DNA from: Nitrososphaerota archaeon
GTDB lineage: Archaea; Thermoproteota; Nitrososphaeria_A; Caldarchaeales; JAVZCJ01
Direction: 5' to 3'
DNA length: 35,367 nucleotides
NCBI GenBank assembly: GCA_038817485.1
Contig: JAWAZL010000011.1
Span: 8,077 to 43,443, forward strand
The notes beneath the pieces are model-generated. The model was given only the letters and a program-made list of their open reading frames with translations. It did not search any database and had not been told where the DNA came from. Below, piece by piece: positions 1 through 7,352 of this stretch (the first letter of the stretch is position 1; every line of letters starts with the position of its first letter). The translations under genes were made by a program, and so were the position numbers.

Positions 1-398
1 GCAAAGAAGAAATATTAGAAGAAATTGAAAGGAGAAAAGAAGTAATAAGATGGATGCTGCAAAAGAATATTAGAAGTGTAAAAGAAGTAGCTAAAATAGT
101 TGCAGAATATTATATTAATCCTGAAGCAATTTTAGAAAGAATTAGAGCTAAACCTAAAGAAATAATTACTGAAATTGATTATTCTTCTAAAAGAGAAGAA
201 GCTATGGAAATTTTCAGTAAATTAAAAGAACCTATGCTTCAAATAATAAAAAGAATATTAGCTAATGGAGGATCCATTAGAATAGAAAATCTTATGAAGG
301 AAGTACCACTCGATAGAGCTACTTTCTGGTATTGTATAGATATCTTAAGAGAATTAGGCTATATAGATACTAAAGAACAACTCATAATATTAAAATAG
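1..398 (+). CDS. Type II/IV secretion-type ATPase, C-terminal part (5' truncated by window edge)
   Basis: The reading frame is open to the left edge (first whole codon at base 3), so this is only the 3' end of a longer gene. The visible start KEEILEEIERRKEVIRWM, followed by VKEVAKIVAEYYINPEAILERI, resembles the helical tail after the ATPase core of archaeal GspE/FlaI/VirB11-like pilus and secretion ATPases. The ATPase at 24068-25669 ends in a similar pattern (KKDFIEELIKRGIFDFHEVSNFIRKYY). After this tail come about 70 residues that look like a winged-helix module (LQIIKRILANGGSIRIENLM, then a recognition-helix-like segment and LGYID). A DNA-binding-type tail on such an ATPase is unusual. The Walker motifs lie outside the window, so family assignment rests on the tail only. 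Confidence 0.6.
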   Translation, partial: KEEILEEIERRKEVIRWMLQKNIRSVKEVAKIVAEYYINPEAILERIRAKPKEIITEIDYSSKREEAMEIFSKLKEPMLQIIKRILANGGSIRIENLMKEVPLDRATFWYCIDILRELGYIDTKEQLIILK

Positions 399-518
399 AG
401 CTATAGCTTAAATTTTTTATATAAATACGTATAAATATAAAATAAAATTTCTTTTTTCTTACTATAATTTCTAATTATTTAAAAACTAGAAGTTATTCTC
501 GAATTATTAGGTGGTTGA

Positions 519-1346
519 ATGGTTAAATGTCCTAAATGCGGCTTTGATTTAAAATTTTGCAATAATTGCGGAAAATTACTCCCTCCTCTTGAAAAAATGC
601 TTAAAGATTATAAAAATAATCTTTTATGCCCTTTTTGTAACGAAATAATAATCCATTGTCCAAATTGTGGTTTTCCTTTTTCAGAATTTAAAATTCAAGA
701 AAAAATTATTTCTGAAATTGAAAAAATAGATATAGATTCTGAATTTTTAGAAACTTTAATTAAAAGAATTAAAGAAAATAATTTGGAAAAAGAGATTAAA
801 AAAATTATGGAAATAAAAGGTGAAGGAAAAACAAGAAATATTAAAGAAAATTTATTTTGTACATTCCATCCATCAAGAAAAGCTAATAAAGAATGCGATA
901 TTTGTTCAAAACCTTTATGTGAAGAATGTGCAAAAAATTATGAAGATTTAATACTTTGTCAAAATGATTATTATAGTATAATTAAAGAAATTTCCTCTAT
1001 TAATTCTATAGAAAATGAAAAAAGAAATCTTATTAGTTTCTTTCTTTCAATTATAGCAGCTTTTTTAATACTTGGTAATGCATTTTCATGGGCATTATCA
1101 TTGAATATATTTCCAATTTTTTCAATTTTTCCATTTTTAGAAAAAAATTATTTAGCATTAATTAGTGCGATTTTTAGTTTTATTATTGCTATAGGAGCAT
1201 TTTTATCTCTTAAGCCTAAAAGAGAAATTTCTGGAGGATTAATGATTATGATTTTCTCTTTTGCAAGTTTAACAATAGGAGGAGGTTTTATTATAGGAAG
1301 CATTTTAGGTGTTATAGGAGCATTATTAAATTTTATTACAAGATAA
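519..1346 (+). CDS. Zinc-ribbon / B-box membrane protein of unknown function
   Basis: A 275-residue protein with three cysteine-rich modules followed by a membrane domain. Residues 4-20 hold CPKCG...CNNCG and residues about 38-52 hold CPFCN...CPNCG, two zinc-ribbon-like pairs. Residues about 114-150 (CTFHP...CDICSKPLCEEC...CQND) resemble a B-box zinc finger. A charged Lys/Glu-rich linker separates the second and third modules. From about residue 168 there are three or four hydrophobic segments, the last rich in Gly and Ile. The zinc modules are probably cytoplasmic. The ATG is preceded by a GGTGG ribosome-binding-like stretch 6-7 bases upstream, and a TATA-like ATATAAATA lies near 419. Function unknown; a membrane-tethered zinc protein is as far as the sequence goes. 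Confidence 0.8.
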   Translation: MVKCPKCGFDLKFCNNCGKLLPPLEKMLKDYKNNLLCPFCNEIIIHCPNCGFPFSEFKIQEKIISEIEKIDIDSEFLETLIKRIKENNLEKEIKKIMEIKGEGKTRNIKENLFCTFHPSRKANKECDICSKPLCEECAKNYEDLILCQNDYYSIIKEISSINSIENEKRNLISFFLSIIAAFLILGNAFSWALSLNIFPIFSIFPFLEKNYLALISAIFSFIIAIGAFLSLKPKREISGGLMIMIFSFASLTIGGGFIIGSILGVIGALLNFITR

Positions 1347-1373
1347 TTTTTGCTTAATCAGCTAAAATTTATA

Positions 1374-1401
1374 TACCAGTATTTTACATTTAAATCTGGT
1401 A
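1374..1401. promoter_or_regulatory. Candidate operator (inverted repeat) before the antitoxin gene
   Basis: TACCAG at 1374-1379 and its exact complement CTGGTA at 1396-1401 are separated by 16 bases, so the half-sites are 22 bases apart centre to centre, about two helical turns. The repeat starts just after a TATA-like TTTATATA (about 1368-1375) and ends 7 bases before the AbrB-like start codon at 1409. The position fits autoregulation by the antitoxin, as is known for many AbrB-type antitoxins. This is inference from position and symmetry. Confidence 0.4.
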
Positions 1402-1408
1402 AATAGTT

Positions 1409-1663
1409 ATGAATCTGGAAAAAGAAGTAATTATTGGAAAAAAATATACGATTTATTTACCGAAAGCTATAGTAAAAGCTCTTAATTTAAAGGAAGGTAA
1501 TAAATTTTTATTAAAAATATCTGGTAATACTATAATTATGGAACCAATTTATGATCCAATAAAACTTGCATTATCTGAAAAAAAATTCGCATCTATAAAA
1601 CCAGAAGAAGTAGAGTTGATAACTCTTGAAGAACAAGAAAAATACATTAAAGGTTCTTCTTGA
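1409..1663 (+). CDS. AbrB/SpoVT-like antitoxin
   Basis: An 84-residue protein whose N-terminal 50 residues match the swapped-hairpin AbrB/SpoVT DNA-binding fold: IGKKYTIYLPKAIVKALNLKEGNKFLL followed by a short beta strand ending IIMEP. The acidic C-terminal tail (ALSEKKFASIKPEEVE) would be the toxin-binding segment. The stop codon lies 38 bases inside the next gene, a PIN-domain protein, which is the normal arrangement of a type II toxin-antitoxin pair of the VapBC kind. Autoregulation through the inverted repeat at 1374-1401 is plausible. The fold assignment is good; the pairing follows from the overlap. Confidence 0.8.
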   Translation: MNLEKEVIIGKKYTIYLPKAIVKALNLKEGNKFLLKISGNTIIMEPIYDPIKLALSEKKFASIKPEEVELITLEEQEKYIKGSS

Positions 1664-2069
1664 TACTGCATTCATACTTCCAACATTAGGCATAGATACT
1701 GGTATGGAAGTTAAGAAAGCTCTTAAAAAATTAGATGAATTTAATGCAGAATTGCATTATTCTAATTTTAGTATTTTAGAATCATTATGGATTGCTATCA
1801 GATTAATTAAAAAACAAGAATTTGATATTGAAAGATTTAAATTAGGTTTAAGAAGTTTAATCGAATCAAGAAGGTATAATCAAATAATTGAAAATACTGA
1901 AGTTTTTAATTATGCATTAAGCTTATATTTAAATGGCCATGTTGATATGATAGATAATATTCTTTATTCAAATTCTATAATTTATAATATTAAATTTTTA
2001 ACATTAGATGAAGAATTGAAGAAATTTATAGAAATGAAGAACTTAAAAAATACAATATTATCTTTATAA
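1626..2069 (+). CDS. PIN-domain toxin (VapC-like ribonuclease)
   Basis: A 147-residue PIN-domain protein expected to be a Mg-dependent RNase. The acidic residues of the PIN active site are in order: Asp13 in VLLDTAFILP, Glu52 in SILESLW, Asp107 and Asp110 in GHVDMIDN, with a further Asp128 in FLTLDEELKKF. The track start is a TTG at 1626 that overlaps the antitoxin gene by 38 bases; no ATG occurs before the conserved LLDT strand, so a TTG or other non-ATG start is required. Translational coupling with the AbrB-like antitoxin is expected. The target RNA cannot be told from the sequence. Confidence 0.8.
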   Translation: MKNKKNTLKVLLDTAFILPTLGIDTGMEVKKALKKLDEFNAELHYSNFSILESLWIAIRLIKKQEFDIERFKLGLRSLIESRRYNQIIENTEVFNYALSLYLNGHVDMIDNILYSNSIIYNIKFLTLDEELKKFIEMKNLKNTILSL

Positions 2070-2204
2070 TTCTCATTTATCTTTTTTTTAAAATGACAAA
2101 TATTAAGTTCTTAAAAAATGAAGAAAAATATTAACATAAGAAATAAGAATAAAATTTAAAAATTGTAGATAAATTAAAAACAATATAATTATTTTATCTA
2201 AAAA

Positions 2205-2216
2205 GTTTAAATAAAC
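2205..2216 (+). promoter_or_regulatory. TATA box of the hyp operon
   Basis: GTTTAAATAAAC is centred about 28 bases before the hypC ATG at 2238. The spacing suits an archaeal TATA box driving a leaderless or short-leader transcript. No ribosome-binding site is seen before hypC, in keeping with this. Confidence 0.5.
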
Positions 2217-2237
2217 CCATATATTTTTATGCATTAA

Positions 2238-2459
2238 ATGTGTTTAGGTATTCCAGTAAAAATAATAGATGTAAAATATCCTGAAGCAATTGTTGAAATT
2301 GGGGGATTAAAGAAAAATATTAGAATAGATTTAATAGAAAATGTTAAGCCTGGAGATTATATTATTCTACATGCTGGATTCGCAATTCAAAAAATAGATG
2401 AAAAAGAAGCTTTAGAAACATTAAAAATATTAGAGGAAGTTTTGAAAAGAAATGAATGA
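2238..2459 (+). CDS. hypC: Hydrogenase maturation chaperone HypC
   Basis: A 73-residue protein beginning MCLGIPVKIID. The Met-Cys N-terminus is the hallmark of HypC/HupF, where Cys2 holds the Fe(CN)2CO unit while it is assembled with HypD and then passed to the large subunit of a [NiFe] hydrogenase. GDYIILHAGFAIQKIDEKEA is the conserved C-terminal half. Length is normal for the family. Its stop overlaps the start of hypD by 8 bases, so the genes are co-translated. It is the first gene of a hypC-hypD-hypE operon. No hydrogenase structural gene is in the window. Confidence 0.95.
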   Translation: MCLGIPVKIIDVKYPEAIVEIGGLKKNIRIDLIENVKPGDYIILHAGFAIQKIDEKEALETLKILEEVLKRNE

Positions 2460-3588
2460 AGAAAAGCTTAGATTTATTGATGAATATAGAAATAAAGAAT
2501 TATTATTAAAATTGATTAAAAAATTAAAAAGAGAAATTGATAATCCAATAAAAATAATGGAAGTGTGTGGAACACATACAATCTCAATAAGCAAATTTGG
2601 AATTAGAAGATTATTAAAAGGGAAAGTGTATTTAACTTCTGGACCAGGATGCCCAGTATGTGTTACCCCAAATGAAGATATAGATTGGATTATTGAATTG
2701 TGTAGAAAATTTAAAGAAAAAATTTGTTTAACAGTTTTTGGAGATATTATGCGTGTTCCTGGAAGTAATTCAAGTTTATTTATTGAAAAAGCAAAAGGAG
2801 CAAATATTAGAATAGTTTATTCACCTATTGAAGCAATTGAAATTGCAAAAAAGAGGAAAGATTTAAAAATTGTATTTTTTGGAATAGGTTTTGAAACAAC
2901 TGCTCCATCTATTGCAATATCTTTAATTGAAGCAAAAAAGAATAAATTGGAAAATTTTTATTTATATTCAGCTCATAAACTTATTCCCCCAGCTCTTGAT
3001 GCATTATTAAGTTTAGGAGAAATAAAATTGAATGGTTTCATTTTACCAGGACATGTAAGCACAATTATAGGATCAAATCCTTATAGACCAATTCTTAAAA
3101 AATATGGCTTAGCAGGAGTTATAGCAGGTTTTGAGCCGCTTGATATAATTCAAGCTTTATTAATTTTAAATGAATTAATTAAAAATAAAATTTATGATGT
3201 GAAAATTCAATATTCTAGATCTGTTAAACCTGAAGGAAATGAAAAAGCTAAAAAAATTATGAATAATGTTTTTAAAGAATGTAATTCTATTTGGCGTGGA
3301 TTAGGAGAAATTCCTAATAGTGGATTAGAATTAAGAGAAGAATATAATGATATGAATGCAAAGCTTCATTTTGATATAAATATTCCTCCTAAATATGAAA
3401 ATCCAGCATGTAAATGCGGAGAAGTACTTAGAGGAATTATTTATCCTTATGAATGTCCACTTTTTGCAAAAGCTTGCACTCCAAATTCTCCTATTGGTCC
3501 ATGCATGGTAAGTAGTGAAGGTGCATGTGCTGCTTGGTATACTTATGAAGATTGGAAAAAATATAAAGAGATGATGAAAAATGAGTGA
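2452..3588 (+). CDS. hypD: Hydrogenase maturation protein HypD
   Basis: A 378-residue protein, normal for HypD, the iron-sulfur scaffold on which CN and CO ligands are put on iron for [NiFe] hydrogenases. Visible motifs: CGTHT (residues 39-43), GPGCPVC (64-70), FGDIMRVPG, FGIGFETTAPS, and GHVSTIIG. The C-terminal cysteine cluster (CKCGEVL...YECPLFAKAC...GPCMVSSEGACAAW) is the [4Fe-4S] and redox region. All expected cysteines are present, so it should be functional. It overlaps hypC and hypE by 8 bases on each side, pointing to tight translational coupling. Confidence 0.96.
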   Translation: MNEEKLRFIDEYRNKELLLKLIKKLKREIDNPIKIMEVCGTHTISISKFGIRRLLKGKVYLTSGPGCPVCVTPNEDIDWIIELCRKFKEKICLTVFGDIMRVPGSNSSLFIEKAKGANIRIVYSPIEAIEIAKKRKDLKIVFFGIGFETTAPSIAISLIEAKKNKLENFYLYSAHKLIPPALDALLSLGEIKLNGFILPGHVSTIIGSNPYRPILKKYGLAGVIAGFEPLDIIQALLILNELIKNKIYDVKIQYSRSVKPEGNEKAKKIMNNVFKECNSIWRGLGEIPNSGLELREEYNDMNAKLHFDINIPPKYENPACKCGEVLRGIIYPYECPLFAKACTPNSPIGPCMVSSEGACAAWYTYEDWKKYKEMMKNE

Positions 3589-4600
3589 TATAGAAAATAT
3601 TATCAAATTGGCTCATGGTGGAGGAGGAAAACTTACTCTTCAATTAATAAAAGAAATTTTCTTACCTGCTTTTAGAAATAGCATTCTTGAAAAATTGGAA
3701 GATTCTGCAAGAATAAATTTTTATGGAAAAAATATTGCTTTTACAATTGATGCGTATACTGTTAATCCAATTTTCTTTCCAGGAGGAGATATAGGAAAAT
3801 TAGCAATTACAGGAACAATAAATGATTTAGCTATGCAAGGTGGAATAATAGACCCATTCATTTCAGCAGCTTTTATAATTGAAGAAGGGTTTGAAATAGA
3901 AAATTTAGAAAAAATAGTAAAATCAATGAAAGAAGAATGTTTAAAAAATAATGCAAAAATTGTTGCTGGAGATACAAAAGTTGTTGAGAAGGGATTAGCA
4001 GATAAAATATACATTATTACAGCAGGGATATCATTTATTCCAGAAAAAGTAGATTTAGGAGTACATAGAATAAAAGAAGGAGATGCAATAATAGTTTCTG
4101 GAACAATTGGAGATCATGGAGCTGCAATTCTATCAAGTAGATACGATTTTAAATTAAGTAATTCATTAATAAGTGATTGTGCATCTCTTAAAGATTTAGT
4201 TAAATCTTTATTAGAAAACGATTTGGAAATACATTGTTTAAGAGACCCTACTAGAGGTGGATTAGGAACAGTTTTAAATGAAATAGCTTTAAAAACAAAT
4301 TTTGGAATAATAATAGATGAATCTAAAATTCCAATTAAGAATGATGTAAGAGCATTATGCGAAATTCTTGGAATAGATCCTTTATATTTAGCATGTGAAG
4401 GAAGAATTGTTTGTTTTACAAATTGGGAAGAAAGGAATGATGTATTATCTATTATTAAAGAAAATCCTTTAGGAGAAAACGCTATGCTAATTGGAAGAGT
4501 TACTTCTAAATTTAGCAATAAAGTTATAATGAAAACAACATTGGGAGTAAAAAGAATAGTTTCTATGTTTCTAGGAGAAAATCTTCCAAGAATTTGCTAA
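3581..4600 (+). CDS. hypE: Carbamoyl-dehydrating hydrogenase maturation protein HypE
   Basis: A 339-residue AIR-synthase/PurM-like ATPase that dehydrates a carbamoyl group on its C-terminal cysteine to thiocyanate, the source of the CN ligands. The N-terminus has LAHGGGGKLT and the metal/ATP loop VAGDTKVVEKG. LRDPTRGGLGTVLNE is the second conserved segment. The protein ends PRIC, the invariant C-terminal tetrapeptide carrying the reactive Cys339. Last gene of the hypCDE operon. The carbamoyl donor enzyme HypF and the nickel proteins HypA/HypB are not in the window. Confidence 0.96.
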   Translation: MSDIENIIKLAHGGGGKLTLQLIKEIFLPAFRNSILEKLEDSARINFYGKNIAFTIDAYTVNPIFFPGGDIGKLAITGTINDLAMQGGIIDPFISAAFIIEEGFEIENLEKIVKSMKEECLKNNAKIVAGDTKVVEKGLADKIYIITAGISFIPEKVDLGVHRIKEGDAIIVSGTIGDHGAAILSSRYDFKLSNSLISDCASLKDLVKSLLENDLEIHCLRDPTRGGLGTVLNEIALKTNFGIIIDESKIPIKNDVRALCEILGIDPLYLACEGRIVCFTNWEERNDVLSIIKENPLGENAMLIGRVTSKFSNKVIMKTTLGVKRIVSMFLGENLPRIC

Positions 4601-5088
4601 TTATTAAAATATTTTTTAAAGCATATTCTAAAAAATTTAAAACATCTTAATAATATTCAATTCTATTAATAATCTTTCTAAGTTCTTTTTGAATTTGTTT
4701 TAAAATTAAAATAATTTAACTGTGATACTAATTTTATCATTAAAATGAAGCATATCATAATGGGATATCGTTCTTATAACTCTTTTAATAAAGGTTTTGA
4801 AAAAATTTTTCGCAAAGTATTTCTCCTGAATATATCTTTGCCAGAAATATCTTCTTATCATAGTTTAGCTTCTCTTTTCCGGAATCAGGCTATCTATAAT
4901 ACTCACAAAAGGAAGGGAGCTCAAGGAACATCTAAGCAGCTTGCTAAGCTACATGAAGAGGGCAGGGGTTTTTTAAAATTATAATATCCTAAATGATTAT
5001 TCTATATTTTCTTTATTTTCTAAAAACATAATGAAAAATGTTATGTAAATAAAAAGCGATATTTAATCATAATTTAAGAAAAATAGAC
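4601..5088. other. Gene-poor spacer with one doubtful short ORF (4745-4984)
   Basis: The stretch lies between hypE and the DUF3782-like gene. It begins very AT-rich. The part from about 4850 to 4975 is clearly richer in G and C than its surroundings. It holds a 79-codon ORF at 4745-4984 (+). The ORF has no clear TATA box or ribosome-binding site, no recognisable domain, and an amino-acid make-up unlike the Lys/Ile/Glu-rich neighbours. Its C-terminal part (THKRKGAQGTSKQLAKLH) looks like chance or decayed coding sequence. It could be a gene relic or a structured RNA; I do not call it a gene. Confidence 0.35.
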
Positions 5089-5717
5089 TTAATATTCTAA
5101 AATTTTACCATATATTACATCAATATTCATTTCTTTAGCTCTATCATAAGCTTCTTTATCTATGTTCACAGCTATTAAGAAAACTTTATTTACTTTTCTT
5201 TTTAGAATTTTTTCTATAATACTTGCTTTTTCTATTAAGTATTCAACATGGTCTATTTCAACTGCTGATTTTACTTCAATTGTATAAAGCTCATCATCTT
5301 TAATTAAAACATCTACATCTATTATTTTTCCTTTAATTCCAGTAATTGAACCATTCTCATCTTTAAATCTAAATTTCTCAACTTTTCCAGGCTCAATGCC
5401 TTTAGCTTCTAAAGTTTCTTTGAAAATTTTTAATATTGTTCTTCCCAAGTCTGTGCCCATCTCATACCCATACTACCAATTGTTACTTCAACTTTATTAC
5501 TAAGTAATTCAAAATTTTTTCTAAGTTCTCTTAATTCAATTATTATTTCATTAAATTTTTTATCATGTTCCTCTAACCTTTTACTAATCTCATTAAACTT
5601 TTTATCATGCTCTTCTAATCTTTCTAGTATATCTTTATAGCCTATAAGACCAGCTATTGTAAATCTAAAACTTTTATCTTTTTCTAGAAGTTCAATAAAT
5701 TCTTCTTTTAATGACAT
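5089..5717 (-). pseudogene. DUF3782-like PD-(D/E)XK nuclease family protein, split by a one-base frameshift
   Basis: Two overlapping minus-strand frames make one protein. The upstream frame (5430-5717, from MSLKEEFIELL) has a short N-terminal helix region, then a coiled coil with the unit RLEEHDKKFNEI repeated twice. The downstream frame (5089-5460) carries a PD-(D/E)XK-like core: IDVDVLIKDDELYTIEVKSAVEIDHVE (Asp, then Glu-x-Lys) and an alpha/beta tail. In archaeal homologues as I recall them the coiled coil runs into RWG-x-D-L-x-R. Here the match needs one extra G in the GGG run (complement of 5456-5458). An ATG further upstream (5744) is less likely as start because a TATA-like TTTTATAAAA falls inside it. 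It may be a decayed gene, a reversible G-run switch, or a sequencing error. Confidence 0.7.
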
Positions 5718-5956
5718 TATCACATGAATTTTTATAAAAGCCATATTTAAAGTTTTTATTAAAATAATCTTAAAGGGACCTTCTCATTCTGGAATAACTA
5801 AAGAATTATTAGAACTCATTTCTAAACTCTAGCTCCTCCTTCAATGCTAATGATTATCTTTTTAGCTACATTCGCTCATTATCCTTCAAATGCTCATATC
5901 ATCGCGTATTTTATGCTTGAAGGAGGGTTTTGGGTCGAGCTCTAAAACCTTCTCCT

Positions 5957-5993
5957 TCTAAGCTTCTATCTTTTACTCATTTTGAAGCTTAGA
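5957..5993. repeat. Hairpin-forming inverted repeat
   Basis: TCTAAGCTTC at 5957-5966 is the exact complement of GAAGCTTAGA at 5984-5993, leaving a 17-base loop. It sits in the non-coding stretch between the DUF3782-like gene and endonuclease V. No T-run follows closely, so a terminator role is doubtful. Confidence 0.5.
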
Positions 5994-6187
5994 AAAAGCC
6001 TTAGCTATCCTTTCTTCAAGGTGACAATTTTTATTCATAAAACATAAATATTAAGAAATATTTAATTTTAATTTATTCAAAAGATTTGCTTTATAAACTA
6101 ATTTTTAATAAATTAGCGAATGAAAAAGGATTAAAAAGTAGCAAAAGCTATTTATTTTATTAATACTCTTAATGAGAGAAGAATGAA

Positions 6188-6207
6188 CTATCTTTTTAAA
6201 AAGATAG
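6188..6207. promoter_or_regulatory. Perfect 20-base palindrome upstream of endonuclease V
   Basis: CTATCTTTTTAAAAAGATAG is a perfect palindrome centred about 39 bases before the endonuclease V ATG at 6237. Its AT centre could also serve as a TATA region, so a repressor bound here would block the promoter. A small stem-loop is the alternative. Position and symmetry are seen; function is inferred. Confidence 0.4.
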
Positions 6208-6236
6208 CTTAATTTCAGAAAAAGAGGCTAAAAACT

Positions 6237-6935
6237 ATGGTAGAAAGTTATTCTATCAATAAAAATATTAGAAAAATAATACCAAAAAATTTTTCATTGG
6301 AAAAAGCTAGATTTGCTCAAAAAATAATTGCTTCAAAATGTATAAAAAATAATTGCTTCTCAAAAATAGATATTATAGCTGGTGTTGATGCTACTTATAT
6401 AAAAAATTTTTCAATTGCTTCAATAGCATCTATTGATTTTAAAACACATGAAATAATTGAAATAAAGAAAGTATATGAAAAAACTTATTTTCCATACATT
6501 CCAACACTTTTATCTTTTAGAGAAGCTCCATTAATTTTTAAATGTTTTCATTTATTAAATAATAAACCAGATATAATTATAGTAAATGGACATGGTATTG
6601 CACATCCTTATAAATGTGGCTTAGCAACTCATGTAGGTGTTATTTTAAATATTCCATCAATAGGTGTAGCTAGAAAGAAACTATATGGAGAAGAGAAAAT
6701 TATTGATAATAGAACATTTCTAATAGATGAAAATTCTTCAATAATTGCTGAAGTAATTAAAAGAGGAAAAACAAAACTTTATGTTAGTATTGGAAATATG
6801 ATAGACCTTGAAACAAGCGTATCTATAGTATTAAATTTATTAAAAAATGGATTAAAATTACCTTTACCTCTTCAAATAGCTCATAATGAATGTGAGAATT
6901 TAAAGAATAAATTTAAGCTTAAAATAATAAAATAA
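6237..6935 (+). CDS. nfi: Endonuclease V family protein with a substituted catalytic Asp
   Basis: A 232-residue member of the endonuclease V (deoxyinosine 3' endonuclease) family, which nicks DNA or RNA near hypoxanthine. Family signatures: Asp51 in IIAGVDATYI, PYIP wedge at residues 86-89, Glu96 in LLSFREAP, and GHGIAHPYKCGLATHVGV (118 onward), followed by PSIGVARKKLYG. The catalytic triad in characterised enzymes (Asp43, Glu89, Asp110 in Thermotoga maritima) corresponds to Asp51, Glu96 and residue 117. Residue 117 is Asn (codon AAT at 6585-6587) in place of the expected Asp of the DGHG motif. The usual Arg after HP is also Tyr. It may bind inosine without efficient cutting, or use altered chemistry. 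The riboflavin kinase gene follows after 6 bases, suggesting one transcript. Confidence 0.88.
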   Translation: MVESYSINKNIRKIIPKNFSLEKARFAQKIIASKCIKNNCFSKIDIIAGVDATYIKNFSIASIASIDFKTHEIIEIKKVYEKTYFPYIPTLLSFREAPLIFKCFHLLNNKPDIIIVNGHGIAHPYKCGLATHVGVILNIPSIGVARKKLYGEEKIIDNRTFLIDENSSIIAEVIKRGKTKLYVSIGNMIDLETSVSIVLNLLKNGLKLPLPLQIAHNECENLKNKFKLKIIK

Positions 6936-6941
6936 CAAAAC

Positions 6942-7352
6942 ATGTTTAATAAAAAAATTTCTTTAGAAGGAATCGTTTTTTCAGGAAATGGAGAAGGAGC
7001 ATATTATATTAGTTTACCAAAATATTTTAAACAAATAAAAGAAAAACTGGGTTTTAAACCGTATCCTGGAACACTTAATATAAAACTTAATGAAGAATCT
7101 ATTAAAAAAAGAATCTTTATTGAAAATTCAAAAGGAATAAAAATAGAAGGCTTTGAAGAAAATGGAAAAATTTTTGGCTCTGGAAAATGTTTTCCAGCTA
7201 TTATTAATGGGAAAATAGAAGGAGCTATAATAATTCCTGAAAAAACACGTTATAATTCCTCTGTTATAGAAATTATTTCAGAAAAATATCTTAGAAAAGA
7301 ATTAAATATTAAAGATGGTGATAAAATTAAAATTTATGTCCTCGTAACTTAA
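6942..7352 (+). CDS. ribK: CTP-dependent riboflavin kinase (archaeal DUF120 type)
   Basis: A 136-residue archaeal RibK, which phosphorylates riboflavin to FMN with CTP as donor. Motifs: GNGEGAYYISLPKY (residues 16-28), GFKPYPGTLNIKL (38-49) and PEKTRY (99-104), then ELNIKDGDKIKIYV at the end. Length is that of the stand-alone cradle-loop enzyme without the N-terminal helix-turn-helix found in some archaea. It starts 6 bases after endonuclease V. Its 3' end overlaps that of the convergent FAD synthase by 26 bases, so the two steps riboflavin to FMN to FAD are encoded tail to tail. Confidence 0.93.
   Translation: MFNKKISLEGIVFSGNGEGAYYISLPKYFKQIKEKLGFKPYPGTLNIKLNEESIKKRIFIENSKGIKIEGFEENGKIFGSGKCFPAIINGKIEGAIIIPEKTRYNSSVIEIISEKYLRKELNIKDGDKIKIYVLVT

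Larger units (their letters stand above)
5718..6236. other. Non-coding spacer with several inverted repeats
   Basis: No convincing gene is seen. A start-less open stretch on the + strand near 5752-5829 (reading ILKGPSHSGITKELLELISKL) may be a gene fragment. The part from about 5825 to 5960 is less AT-rich and holds CCTCCTTCAA (5835-5844), matched by its complement TTGAAGGAGG (5917-5926). A 10-base-pair hairpin follows at 5957-5993, and a perfect 20-base palindrome lies at 6188-6207. A structured RNA is possible but unproven. Confidence 0.35.

Noticed and set aside
2238-4600. Possible hydrogenase gene next to hypCDE
   Set aside because: Neighbours on both sides are unrelated; only maturation genes are present here.
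4745-4984. 79-codon ORF on the + strand after hypE
   Set aside because: No promoter or ribosome-binding signal, no domain, and composition unlike the other genes. It could be a relic or RNA, so it is described only within the spacer.
5560-5630. Two 33-36 base near-repeats
   Set aside because: They encode the repeated coiled-coil unit RLEEHDKKFNEI in the DUF3782-like protein, so they are a protein repeat and not a CRISPR or DNA element.
5752-5829. Short start-less open stretch reading ILKGPSHSGITKELLELISKL
   Set aside because: Protein-like in appearance but without a start codon, promoter or recognisable family; too short to call.
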